From the NCBI GenBank assembly GCA_023228045.1, contig JALOBY010000006.1, positions 1 through 62,326 on the forward strand: a stretch of 62,326 nt of DNA, in the 5' to 3' direction. Position numbers and translations under genes: made by a program. This DNA comes from Endomicrobiales bacterium (GTDB taxonomy: Bacteria; Elusimicrobiota; Endomicrobiia; Endomicrobiales; JALOBY01). Positions 42,555-49,869 of this stretch are shown here, in pieces. Position 1 is the stretch's first letter; the number at the start of each line of letters is the position of its first letter. The notes under the pieces were generated by a model. The model was not told where the DNA came from, searched no databases, and saw only the letters and a list, made by a program, of their open reading frames with translations.

Positions 42555-43754
42555 TTACAGCAGGTATTTTTTTGCAAGCTCAAAACCGGCATCAAAACAC
42601 TTTTTAATTTCATCTGTAGATGGCGCGTATTTAATTTGCAAAAGTGGGTGCGCAATTTCAATGCCGCCCTCAATCATAATTTCTTCTATCTGTTTTACCG
42701 ACTCGCCGCTCCAACCAAATGAACCAAAAGCCATACCAAGGCGATTTTTAATTTTCATACCTTTTATAAAATCTAAAAATCCAGCCATTGCCGGCAGTAT
42801 ATTATTATCGTGCGTAGAAGACCCAAAGAAAAATAACTTTGAAGCAAAAATGTCTTTTATAACTTCCGTTCTATCGGCTTTAGCGATATCGTAAAGTTTG
42901 GCATCGCCACCTGCGGCAATAATGCCTTCCAGAATTGCTCTTGCCATTTTTTCACTTGAACCCCACATTGTTTCATAAACAATTACAGCACTTTTTTTGT
43001 AAGGGAAGTTTTTTGACCATAACGCATATTTTTCAACTATTGTTTTTGGGTTTTTGCGCCAGATAATGCCATGAGCGGGTGCTATGGTGTCTATTTTAAG
43101 ACCAAGTTTTATCAACTCATCAATTTTTCTTGCGATAAGCATACTAAAAGGAACAAGGATATTAGCATAATATTTTTCGGCCTCATCCATTAAAACACAC
43201 TGGTCAACTTCATCGTCAAACCTGCCAGATGAGGCAAGGTGTTGGCCAAAGGCATCGTTTGGAATTAAAAGTCGGTCTTGTGGGATGTATGTAAACATTG
43301 AATCGGGCCAGTGGATCATTGCAGCGTCAATAAACTGTAGTGTTTTTGAGCCGATTTCCAATGTGTCTCCGCTTTTTACAACCTGAAAGTTCCAAACCGG
43401 GTTTGGATAATAATATTTGAAAAGCCCATCTTTGCACTTTGCTGTGCCAAATATTTTCGCGTTTTTTGCAAGCTTCATTATTTCAGGTATGGAACCAGAG
43501 TGATCGGGCTCTATGTGATTTACAATTATATAGTCAATTTTTGCTGGGTCTATAATTTCGCTAATTCGCTCTATCCATTGAGCAGAAAAACCGGACTGTA
43601 CCCCATCAATAAGCGTAATTTTCTCATCAATTATAAGATATGAATTGTAGGTTGTGCCATGTTGGAGATTATATGTATTGCCATGAAAAGTTTTTAAGTT
43701 CCAGTCAACAGCACCTACCCAATAGACATTTGGTGCAACTTTTATCTTTTCCAT
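42555..43754 (-). CDS. fprA: Flavodiiron protein (oxygen/NO reductase)
   Basis: This 399-residue class A flavodiiron protein reduces O2 to water or NO to N2O. The lactamase-like domain has the di-iron ligands His80, Glu82, Asp84, His85 (NHIEPDHSGS), His148 (MIHWPDS), Asp167 (NDAFGQH) and a later His in PAHGIIW. The flavodoxin domain starts near 258 with ETMWGSSEKMARAI. No rubredoxin gene is adjacent, though rubrerythrin has such a domain. It follows the TusA-like gene by 25 bp. Confidence 0.94.
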   Translation of the reverse strand: MEKIKVAPNVYWVGAVDWNLKTFHGNTYNLQHGTTYNSYLIIDEKITLIDGVQSGFSAQWIERISEIIDPAKIDYIIVNHIEPDHSGSIPEIMKLAKNAKIFGTAKCKDGLFKYYYPNPVWNFQVVKSGDTLEIGSKTLQFIDAAMIHWPDSMFTYIPQDRLLIPNDAFGQHLASSGRFDDEVDQCVLMDEAEKYYANILVPFSMLIARKIDELIKLGLKIDTIAPAHGIIWRKNPKTIVEKYALWSKNFPYKKSAVIVYETMWGSSEKMARAILEGIIAAGGDAKLYDIAKADRTEVIKDIFASKLFFFGSSTHDNNILPAMAGFLDFIKGMKIKNRLGMAFGSFGWSGESVKQIEEIMIEGGIEIAHPLLQIKYAPSTDEIKKCFDAGFELAKKYLL

Positions 43755-43779
43755 TTTTCACTCCGCTACGGCTATGCGA

Positions 43780-44010
43780 TTATTTCTTTTTTATGTAACC
43801 CTTAAATATATTGCCTTCTTTTTCCAATGCAAGAAACTCATTGCCGGTCATTTGGCACCACTTTGGTATATCTTTTTGAAAACCATAATCATCAGCCAGA
43901 ACAAGCAAAACCTGTCCGCTTGAAAGTTTATCAAGTTCTTCTTTTGTTTTAACTATTGGCATCGGGCACATAAGCCCTGTGCAATCAAGCTCTTTATCAA
44001 ATTTAATCAT
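43780..44010 (-). CDS. TusA/SirA-like sulfur carrier protein
   Basis: The 76-residue protein has the family motif LDCTGLMCPMPIVKTKEEL, in which the Cys of CPMP carries a persulphide in TusA relatives, and ends with the usual basic strand region. Proteins of this family shuttle sulfur to tRNA thiolation, Moco or Fe-S synthesis. It overlaps the DsrE-like gene by ATGA. The IscS-like and IscU genes are close by, so a sulfur relay is likely. Confidence 0.88.
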   Translation of the reverse strand: MIKFDKELDCTGLMCPMPIVKTKEELDKLSSGQVLLVLADDYGFQKDIPKWCQMTGNEFLALEKEGNIFKGYIKKK

Positions 44011-44486
44011 ATAAATAAGTTTACCTTCGCTTCTTTTGCCTCCGCAAGATAACTTATGGCTCCGGCAAATTCGTCAACTTCATCGCTAAGGTCATCTTTA
44101 TCAAGACCAAGAACGCCACAACTCATTGTGCAAGCAATATACTTTACCCCAAGAGAGCGCGCTGTTTTCATCATTTCGGAAAGGGTTGCAACTTTTTTTT
44201 GTTTCATAAGCAACTTCATTAAAATTGGCCCAATGCCTAAAAAGTTAAACTTAGATATTGGCAAATATCCCGTGTTTAAAACTCCAAACATTTTCTGCAA
44301 AAAGTTCTGTTTGCTATTTACCACAAACATATTTTTCTTAAGTACATTTAAACCCCAAAATGTGAAAAATATCGTCGCTTCCATACCGCTTGCGGCGGCA
44401 GTTGTGGCAAGTGTAAACGCAGCTATCGCCTTATCTAACTCGCCAGAAAAAAGAATAATTGTCATTTTTTCTTTTTGTTCGCTCAT
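44007..44486 (-). CDS. DsrE/DsrF/DrsH-like protein
   Basis: The 159-residue protein has TIILFSGELDKAIAAFTLAT, FFTFWGLNVLKK and KYIACTMSCGVLGLDKDDL, matching the DsrE/F-like family often found beside TusA. Cys in ACTMSCG is a candidate sulfur-carrying residue. The start at 44486 forms an ATGA overlap with iscU. An upstream in-frame extension of 36 residues is read from within iscU and is dismissed. It probably docks with the TusA-like protein. Confidence 0.85.
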   Translation of the reverse strand: MSEQKEKMTIILFSGELDKAIAAFTLATTAAASGMEATIFFTFWGLNVLKKNMFVVNSKQNFLQKMFGVLNTGYLPISKFNFLGIGPILMKLLMKQKKVATLSEMMKTARSLGVKYIACTMSCGVLGLDKDDLSDEVDEFAGAISYLAEAKEAKVNLFI

Positions 44487-45076
44487 TTCTTCGCCTTGGT
44501 TTTTGATTCTACCTCTGTGCACCCATAAGAACAGCCACAAGATGAAACAGACTTTTGCTGTTTGCTTTCTTCCGACTTGCAACCACACGAACAATCATCG
44601 GCACATTCAGTTATTGGTGTACCACATGGTTTACAAATTTCAACTTCTCCACAACCACAGTTACAGTCTGCTTGGTTTTCTGTTTTGTTATTTTTAATTT
44701 TTACTCCTTTTTTAGTCAAGTAATCTTCAAGCGCTTTATGCAAAGCATCTGCCCCAAGGTTTGAACAGTGCATTTTGTTAGGAGGAAGGCCGCCAAGTTC
44801 AAGGGCAACATTGGCATTTGTTATTTTCATAGCGTCGGCAACACTCTTGCCTTTTCCCATTTCTGAAACCATAGATGAAACGGCAATTGCTGCGCCACAA
44901 CCAAACGTTTTAAATTTAATATCTGTAACTATATCATCTTTTACCTTAACATAAAAAGTCATCATATCGCCGCATACTGGGTTGCCAACCTCACCAACAC
45001 CATCGGCATCTTTTATCTCGCCAACATTTCTTGGATTTGAAAAGTGATCCATAACTTTTTCTGAATAAAAAGGCAT
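44483..45076 (-). CDS. iscU: IscU/NifU-type Fe-S scaffold with a cysteine-rich C-terminal tail
   Basis: Residues 1-125 form a normal IscU: Cys35 with Asp37 (NPVCGD), Cys60 (FGCGAA) and Cys104 (KMHCSN) are the scaffold ligands. A tail of about 60 residues then contains 12 cysteines (138, 140, 142, 148, 151, 158, 162, 164, 166, 180, 182, 186), in motifs such as CNCGCG and CSCGC, ending in KTKAKK. Such a tail is not part of classical IscU or of the NifU ferredoxin and Nfu domains. It may store metal or sulfur. The start has a GGAGGAG site. Confidence 0.9.
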   Translation of the reverse strand: MPFYSEKVMDHFSNPRNVGEIKDADGVGEVGNPVCGDMMTFYVKVKDDIVTDIKFKTFGCGAAIAVSSMVSEMGKGKSVADAMKITNANVALELGGLPPNKMHCSNLGADALHKALEDYLTKKGVKIKNNKTENQADCNCGCGEVEICKPCGTPITECADDCSCGCKSEESKQQKSVSSCGCSYGCTEVESKTKAKK

Positions 45077-45142
45077 ACTCTCCTCCTATATTAATTCAAA
45101 TTATTCTTAATAAAATTACTAATGTTCAAACTTTTGCAAACA

Positions 45143-46384
45143 CTACTCTTCGTTGTGGTTGTGGTCATGCTCATGGCCATAATCTGTACCCGGGCCGGCA
45201 ACTTGCCTTTCTCCGGTTTTTATAAAGTGGTCATACAATGGCGACATTTCTCTTAAGCGTTTTACAATTGCAGGAAATTCCAAAAGAAACCGGTCAACAT
45301 CGGCCATAGTATTATATTTTGATAACGCTATTAGAAGTGAACCTTGACCAACCGCCGGATCTGCACCTATTGCAGTTAGAACATGAGACATTTTAAGTGC
45401 TTTTGAAGCACATGCTGAACCGCTTGAAACCATAAAACCCTTACTGTCTAAAAGCAACATCATTGCCTCGCCTTCAATAAACTCTATTGAAAAATTAACA
45501 TTGTTTGGCATTCTATTACTTGTATGGCCGTTTAAATAAACATACTCAACTTTTTTTGGCAATTCTTCAATTAATTTATCTCTTAACTCTTTAATACTTG
45601 CGGAGTTTTTTATCATTTCGTTTTTAGCTAATTCGCAGGCGACACCAAAACCAACTATTGACGGAATATTTTCTAATCCCGCCCTGCGGCCTTCTTCCTG
45701 AACGCCACCGTCAATTTGAGGAGTTACGCGCGTCCCCTTTTTTACATACAACGCGGCTGCGCCTTTTGGCCCATGAAACTGAGAAGCGGAAAACGAAAGC
45801 AGGTCAACACCTAAATCATTCACATCTATTGGTATTAAGCCGGCAACACATACAGCATCTGTATGAAACAAAGAACCGTTTGCTTTTGTAAGCAACACAA
45901 GCTCTTTAATATTTTGGATTGTGCCTATTTCAGTGTTTGCGGTTTGTATTGAAACAAGTATAGTATCTTTTCGTAAAGCCACTTTAAGATCATTTGAATT
46001 AACTTCGCCAAGCTGGTTAACAGGTAATATCGTTACTTCAAAACCAATTTTTTCTAACCTGCGCGCGGCATATAAAACCGAAAAATGCTCAATTGCGCTA
46101 ACAATTATATGTTTGCCCTTATGCGCATTGGCATCGGCAACACCCTTTATTGCAAAGTTATTTGCCTCTGAACCACAGGAAACAAAGTATATCTCGCCTA
46201 CTTTTGCGCCAATAAAATCAGCTACGCTTTTACGAGCAATATCAAGCGCGTCTTTTGCCACAGCTCCAACTGAGTGCATATTCTGAGGGTTACCGTAGTT
46301 TTCCTTTAAAAAAGGCACCATTGCCTCAAGAACTCTTGGGTCAAGCTGTGTGGCTGAGTTGTTATCAAAATATGTTATTTGCAT
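45143..46384 (-). CDS. IscS/NifS-like class V aminotransferase lacking the PLP lysine
   Basis: The 413-residue protein has the NifS/IscS framework: FDNNSATQLDP, SCGSEANNFAI, IEHFSV (His100), FHTDAV (Asp176) and the active Cys325 in SSGSACASKAL. The PLP-binding lysine, normally in SAHK-x-xGPKG, is replaced, because the segment reads SASQFHGPKG (Ser201, Gln202). The Gln that contacts PLP is also changed (Cys179). Canonical cysteine desulfurase chemistry is therefore doubtful. The C-terminus is His-rich (HEHDHNHNEE). It follows perR by 3 bp and precedes iscU by 66 bp, so it still belongs to Fe-S assembly. Confidence 0.85.
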   Translation of the reverse strand: MQITYFDNNSATQLDPRVLEAMVPFLKENYGNPQNMHSVGAVAKDALDIARKSVADFIGAKVGEIYFVSCGSEANNFAIKGVADANAHKGKHIIVSAIEHFSVLYAARRLEKIGFEVTILPVNQLGEVNSNDLKVALRKDTILVSIQTANTEIGTIQNIKELVLLTKANGSLFHTDAVCVAGLIPIDVNDLGVDLLSFSASQFHGPKGAAALYVKKGTRVTPQIDGGVQEEGRRAGLENIPSIVGFGVACELAKNEMIKNSASIKELRDKLIEELPKKVEYVYLNGHTSNRMPNNVNFSIEFIEGEAMMLLLDSKGFMVSSGSACASKALKMSHVLTAIGADPAVGQGSLLIALSKYNTMADVDRFLLEFPAIVKRLREMSPLYDHFIKTGERQVAGPGTDYGHEHDHNHNEE

Positions 46385-46387
46385 ATA

Positions 46388-46795
46388 TTACCTGCACTTT
46401 TTGCACAAACCTCTAAAATAACCGTGAATTTGTTTTATTAAATGACCCTCTATTTCTTTCTTTTGGCAATTTGGGCAGGTAACATTTATATCAATTATGG
46501 CGCCACAGTTTTCGCAAACAAAGTGGTGGTGCCAATTTGTAATACCATCAAACCTTACTTCCTGACCAATTGTAAGTTCACCAACCAAACCACTTCTGGC
46601 AAACATCTCAAGTGTATTATAAAGTGTTGTTTTTGAAAGTGTGGGAATTTGATTTTTTAACTTCTTGTAAATTAAATCTATCGATGGATGGCTTTTATTG
46701 CCAGCCATAAAACTCAAAATCTTAAGCCGCTGGTATGTCGGCTTAAGCTTACAATTTAACAACCGTGTTTTGAGTGTTTCCAATTTTGTAATCAT
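46388..46795 (-). CDS. perR: PerR-type Fur-family peroxide-sensing repressor
   Basis: This 135-residue regulator has a winged helix (LKPTYQRLKILSFM, TLSKTTLYNTLEMF) and the regulatory metal ligands His36, Asp83, His89, His91 and Asp102. They match B. subtilis PerR His37, Asp85, His91, His93, Asp104. Asp at the last place, in contrast to Glu, marks PerR within Fur proteins. Structural zinc cysteines are Cys94/Cys97 and Cys131/Cys134, with an additional TCPNC. The ATG at 46795 is preferred over an upstream TTG, because a consensus promoter lies in between. A palindrome over the start codon suggests autoregulation. Confidence 0.88.
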   Translation of the reverse strand: MITKLETLKTRLLNCKLKPTYQRLKILSFMAGNKSHPSIDLIYKKLKNQIPTLSKTTLYNTLEMFARSGLVGELTIGQEVRFDGITNWHHHFVCENCGAIIDINVTCPNCQKKEIEGHLIKQIHGYFRGLCKKCR

Positions 46796-46799
46796 TACA
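46787..46799. promoter_or_regulatory. Candidate PerR/Fur operator over the perR start
   Basis: TGTAAT-C-ATTACA is a perfect 13-bp palindrome that matches the core of PerR boxes (TTATAAT-N-ATTATAA) in arrangement and in most bases. It covers the predicted transcription start and the perR ATG, a position suited to autorepression of the operon. Confidence 0.6.
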
Positions 46800-46805
46800 G
46801 TTTGG

Positions 46806-46834
46806 ATTATAAACAAATCCGAATTACTTGTCAA
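46806..46834 (-). promoter_or_regulatory. perR operon promoter
   Basis: A fully consensus promoter on the minus strand: TTGACA (46829-46834), a 17-bp spacer and TATAAT (46806-46811). It lies at the end of the NUDIX gene. The -10 box ends 10 nt before the perR ATG, so the leader would be only 2-5 nt. Confidence 0.8.
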
Positions 46835-47397
46835 GTTATTTTTATATTGTTGAACCCGAAATTTGAAAAGTCCGAGTTAAAACACTGCCAATAAAGCGCC
46901 GCTATAACTGTTTTTGAATCCTTTATTTTACCTGCATGAATCAATGCAAGCAACTTTTTGAAAGGTACCGCTTTATATGAAATAAACTCGTCTTCATCAG
47001 GAGATGCATCAGCTTTACTAAGCCCAAATGCGGCATATATATGCAATACCTCATCGGCAAAGGCAGGAGTAGTCCAAAAAGTAGTTAGTTTTATTATTTT
47101 TTTTGCAGTAAAACCCGTTTCCTCTTTAAGCTCGCGCTTTGCACAACTAAGTGAGCTTTCACCGGGGTCTATTTTACCTGCAGGAACTTCTAATGTAATT
47201 TCTTTTACAGGGTAGCGATATTGTTTTACAAGCGCGACTGTATCTTTATTAATAAACGGTAAAACAGCAGTAGCGCCCGGATGCACAAGAAACTCCCTAA
47301 TTGCTTTTTTGCCGTTTGGCAAAATTATTTCATGTGATGTAAAACCAACTGCCTTACCTTTATAATCAAACTGTGTTTTGTGATATTTTTCTTTCAT
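46831..47397 (-). CDS. NUDIX hydrolase (ADP-ribose pyrophosphatase type)
   Basis: This 188-residue protein carries the NUDIX box GKIDPGESSLSCAKRELKEETGF at about residues 85-107 (quoted here by its core GESSLSCAKRELKEETGF). The preceding VKQYRYPVKEITLEVPAG is typical of ADP-ribose or sugar-nucleotide pyrophosphatases. The start at 47397 makes an ATGA overlap with the nitroreductase gene. It closes the Tad locus 1 transcript, and its end contains the perR -35 box. Confidence 0.88.
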   Translation of the reverse strand: MKEKYHKTQFDYKGKAVGFTSHEIILPNGKKAIREFLVHPGATAVLPFINKDTVALVKQYRYPVKEITLEVPAGKIDPGESSLSCAKRELKEETGFTAKKIIKLTTFWTTPAFADEVLHIYAAFGLSKADASPDEDEFISYKAVPFKKLLALIHAGKIKDSKTVIAALYWQCFNSDFSNFGFNNIKIT

Positions 47398-47939
47398 TTT
47401 GCCTTTGGGTTCCATAACACAATTTCTTCAAGCGGTTTTCTTATTGGATCACGCGGTTTACCTGACGAGTAGCCCAGCGTAAGCAAACACTCTGGCTTCC
47501 AATTTTTTGGCAAGCCAAGCAATTTTTTTATTTTATTTGCCTTAAACCAACCAATATAACAAGTGCCAAGCCCAAGCTCAGTAGCTTTTAACGCACAATG
47601 CTCCAATGCAATACCAATGTCTATAAGGTGATAATTAACACCCTGAATAAGCTCGCCTACCTTATGCGTTAATAGTTGCAGCTGGCTTGCCGCAACTATT
47701 ATTACAGGCGCACTTTTCGCCCAAGTGTTTGGCACAGTTACACCCATACATTGCTCTATAAATTTTTCTTTTAACTCTTTTTGGTCTATTACAATAAAAC
47801 GCCATGGCTGGGCATTGCATGCGGAAGGCGCAAGGCGCGCGGCTTGTAAAATTGCCTCAATTTTTTCTTTTTCTACTGTTCGCGAATCATAACTTCTAAC
47901 AGAGTACCTTTGCCCGATAAGTTCATCAAGTGTTGACAT
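47394..47939 (-). CDS. Nitroreductase-family FMN oxidoreductase
   Basis: The 181-residue protein begins DELIGQRYSVRSYDSRTVEKE and has AARLAPSACNAQPWRFIVID and ELGLGTCYIGWF, typical of the nitroreductase family that uses FMN and NAD(P)H. The physiological substrate is unknown. The start at 47939 has a GGGACAAAAA spacing and overlaps the VanZ-like gene by 14 bp. A longer frame into that gene is discounted. Confidence 0.87.
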   Translation of the reverse strand: MSTLDELIGQRYSVRSYDSRTVEKEKIEAILQAARLAPSACNAQPWRFIVIDQKELKEKFIEQCMGVTVPNTWAKSAPVIIVAASQLQLLTHKVGELIQGVNYHLIDIGIALEHCALKATELGLGTCYIGWFKANKIKKLLGLPKNWKPECLLTLGYSSGKPRDPIRKPLEEIVLWNPKAK

Positions 47940-48333
47940 TTTTTGTCCCTTTAATGCGTGTATATAAATACAAGCACAAAAACCCAATTAAAATACCAAA
48001 ACAATCTATAAGCACATCTATTACGCAACCTACTCTTCCAACAACAAATGACTGGTGGTACTCATCGCTTGCGGCATAAAACAAAGCAAATATACCGCCA
48101 AACGCGCCTGCAAAACTTTTATTTACAGTATTAAAAAATGCTCGCCGTGAAAGTAAAAATAAAATTGCGTATTCAGTTATGTGCGCTAACTTTCTTAAAA
48201 TTAAGTCCCAAACGCCAAAGTTTGTTTTTAGGTTTGGTTGGTCTGATAAAAAATAAATTAACGCGCACCAAAGAAAAACCGAACCCCAGAAAAACCCAAC
48301 TTTTTTATTTTTCGTAAAAGTGTCTATACTCAT
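47926..48333 (-). CDS. VanZ-like membrane protein
   Basis: This 135-residue protein has four hydrophobic helices and the VanZ-family segments FLSDQPNL, LRKLAHITEYAILFLL, and SDEYHQSFVVGRVGCVIDVLID in part. VanZ-like proteins occur widely outside vancomycin resistance and their role is unknown. It lies between radC (ATGA overlap) and the nitroreductase gene. Confidence 0.85.
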   Translation of the reverse strand: MSIDTFTKNKKVGFFWGSVFLWCALIYFLSDQPNLKTNFGVWDLILRKLAHITEYAILFLLSRRAFFNTVNKSFAGAFGGIFALFYAASDEYHQSFVVGRVGCVIDVLIDCFGILIGFLCLYLYTRIKGTKNVNT

Positions 48334-48977
48334 AATTTGCCATTGTCTTTAAAACTAAAATACCCATTTGCCGATATAATAATATGGTCTAAAACTTCTA
48401 TACCCATAATTTTGCCGGCCTCGCAAAGTTGTTTTGTTATTGCAAAGTCATCAGAAGACGGCACACTTTGGCCAGATGGGTGATTGTGCGCAAGAATTAT
48501 GCTTGCAGCGCTGTGTTTTAGTGCTGGTTCAAAAACTTCGCGAGGATGTACCAAACTTGCGTTTAAAGTGCCTACCGATATTTCCTCTTTATGCACAATT
48601 TTATTTCTGCCATTTAGGTATACTACAACAAACACCTCTTTTTTCCTGTTTGCAATGTCTTGCAGAGCACTTAAAACATCAGACGGCTTTGTTATTTGAG
48701 GAAACGGGTCTGCACCTAAATACCTTTTTGCAAGTTCCGCGGCGCAACAAAGTTCTGCGGCTTTTGCAGGGCCTATGCCTTTTATTTTTGCAAGTTCCTC
48801 ATACGGCAATAAAAACAGCTTACCGTTTGGAAATTTTTTTAATATTTCTTTTGACAGCTCAAAAACATTTTTGCCGGCATAGCCAGTTCTTAAAAGCACA
48901 CAGAGCAGTTCTTCATCTTTTAACGCCTGTGCGCCAAGCCGTTTAAGTTTTTCTCTGGGCATTTCCTGTACTACCAT
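48330..48977 (-). CDS. radC: RadC/DUF2466 JAB-domain protein
   Basis: The 215-residue protein has an N-terminal helix-hairpin-helix-like region (LKRLGAQALKDEELL, KIKGIGPAKAAELC). The C-terminal JAB/MPN domain contains ILAHNHPSGQSVPSSDDFAI, which holds the zinc-binding H-x-H and Asp. RadC proteins are often linked to recombination or mobile elements, but the name is historical and the function is unproven. It follows tadB by 10 bp. Confidence 0.92.
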   Translation of the reverse strand: MVVQEMPREKLKRLGAQALKDEELLCVLLRTGYAGKNVFELSKEILKKFPNGKLFLLPYEELAKIKGIGPAKAAELCCAAELAKRYLGADPFPQITKPSDVLSALQDIANRKKEVFVVVYLNGRNKIVHKEEISVGTLNASLVHPREVFEPALKHSAASIILAHNHPSGQSVPSSDDFAITKQLCEAGKIMGIEVLDHIIISANGYFSFKDNGKL

Positions 48978-48987
48978 AGCATTTCCT

Positions 48988-49869
48988 TTAACTTTTCGCG
49001 TTGACTATTTTTTGTATTATAAAAGAACCCAAATATACCATTATAAAAGCTACCAGCAACATAAAATTGCCTAAAGTTGTACTAAAAAGCAACCCAACCA
49101 TAGCGGGTTCCATAAGGTACAATAACAGCAAAAGCCCAAATGGCACAAAACTCATAACCAAGCCCGATGAACGCGCCTGTGCCGTAAGCGCGTTCAATTT
49201 ATTTCTCAAATTCTTTTTTTCACGCAAATTGGAACAAACCATTGAGAGCATTTCAGATAAGTTGCCACCCGTTTGCCTTGAAAGTTTTATTGAATTTGCA
49301 GCAAGTAAAAATGCTTCAGAATGAATATTTTCGGCTAATGCCAAAAGTGCATCCGTAACAGGTATACCCAACTTAAAGCTGTTTAGAGCGGTAGCAAATA
49401 TTTCAGAAGCTGAGTTTTTGTTTGAAAGCGTGTAGTTTTCAAGTGCCGATTCAAAGCTTTGGCCTGCCTGAACCGAACTTGAAACAGCCGAAAGTGCTTC
49501 TGTTAAGGTATCTTCAAAAGCAAAGTTCTTTTTACTTTTTATTGAGTTAAAATAACTGTTTATTGCCCAATACATTCCAAGTCCTGCAATAAAACCAAGT
49601 ATTGGCTTTAAAAAAATAATAGCCACCATAAGGAAAAAAATTACGCTTACAGCTATCTTTATTTTTAAAGAAACTTTTGAGCTTGGATTTTCATATAATT
49701 GTGCAAGCGAGCTGTTAAACAAGCTTACTGCTTTTCCTTTTTTGTCTTTTATATCAAAACTTTTTTGCGTTTTTTTGCGCGCGACAAACTTTTTTAGTAT
49801 CCAAAATGCGCCAAAAGACACTGCGCAAAATACGAGCAAAATTGTAGAAAACATTAAAATAAATCTCAC
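48988..49869 (-). CDS. tadB: TadB-like type II secretion F-domain protein of the Tad pilus
   Basis: This 293-residue inner-membrane protein has membrane segments at about 5-25, 70-105 and 245-290, and a central T2SSF domain (DTLTEALSAVSSSVQAGQSFESAL, read in parts, and LSRQTGGNLSEML). It forms the platform that pairs with the TadA ATPase during pilus assembly. Tad loci normally encode both TadB and TadC, but only this one is in the window. It overlaps the ATPase gene by ATGA. Confidence 0.88.
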   Translation of the reverse strand: MRFILMFSTILLVFCAVSFGAFWILKKFVARKKTQKSFDIKDKKGKAVSLFNSSLAQLYENPSSKVSLKIKIAVSVIFFLMVAIIFLKPILGFIAGLGMYWAINSYFNSIKSKKNFAFEDTLTEALSAVSSSVQAGQSFESALENYTLSNKNSASEIFATALNSFKLGIPVTDALLALAENIHSEAFLLAANSIKLSRQTGGNLSEMLSMVCSNLREKKNLRNKLNALTAQARSSGLVMSFVPFGLLLLLYLMEPAMVGLLFSTTLGNFMLLVAFIMVYLGSFIIQKIVNAKS

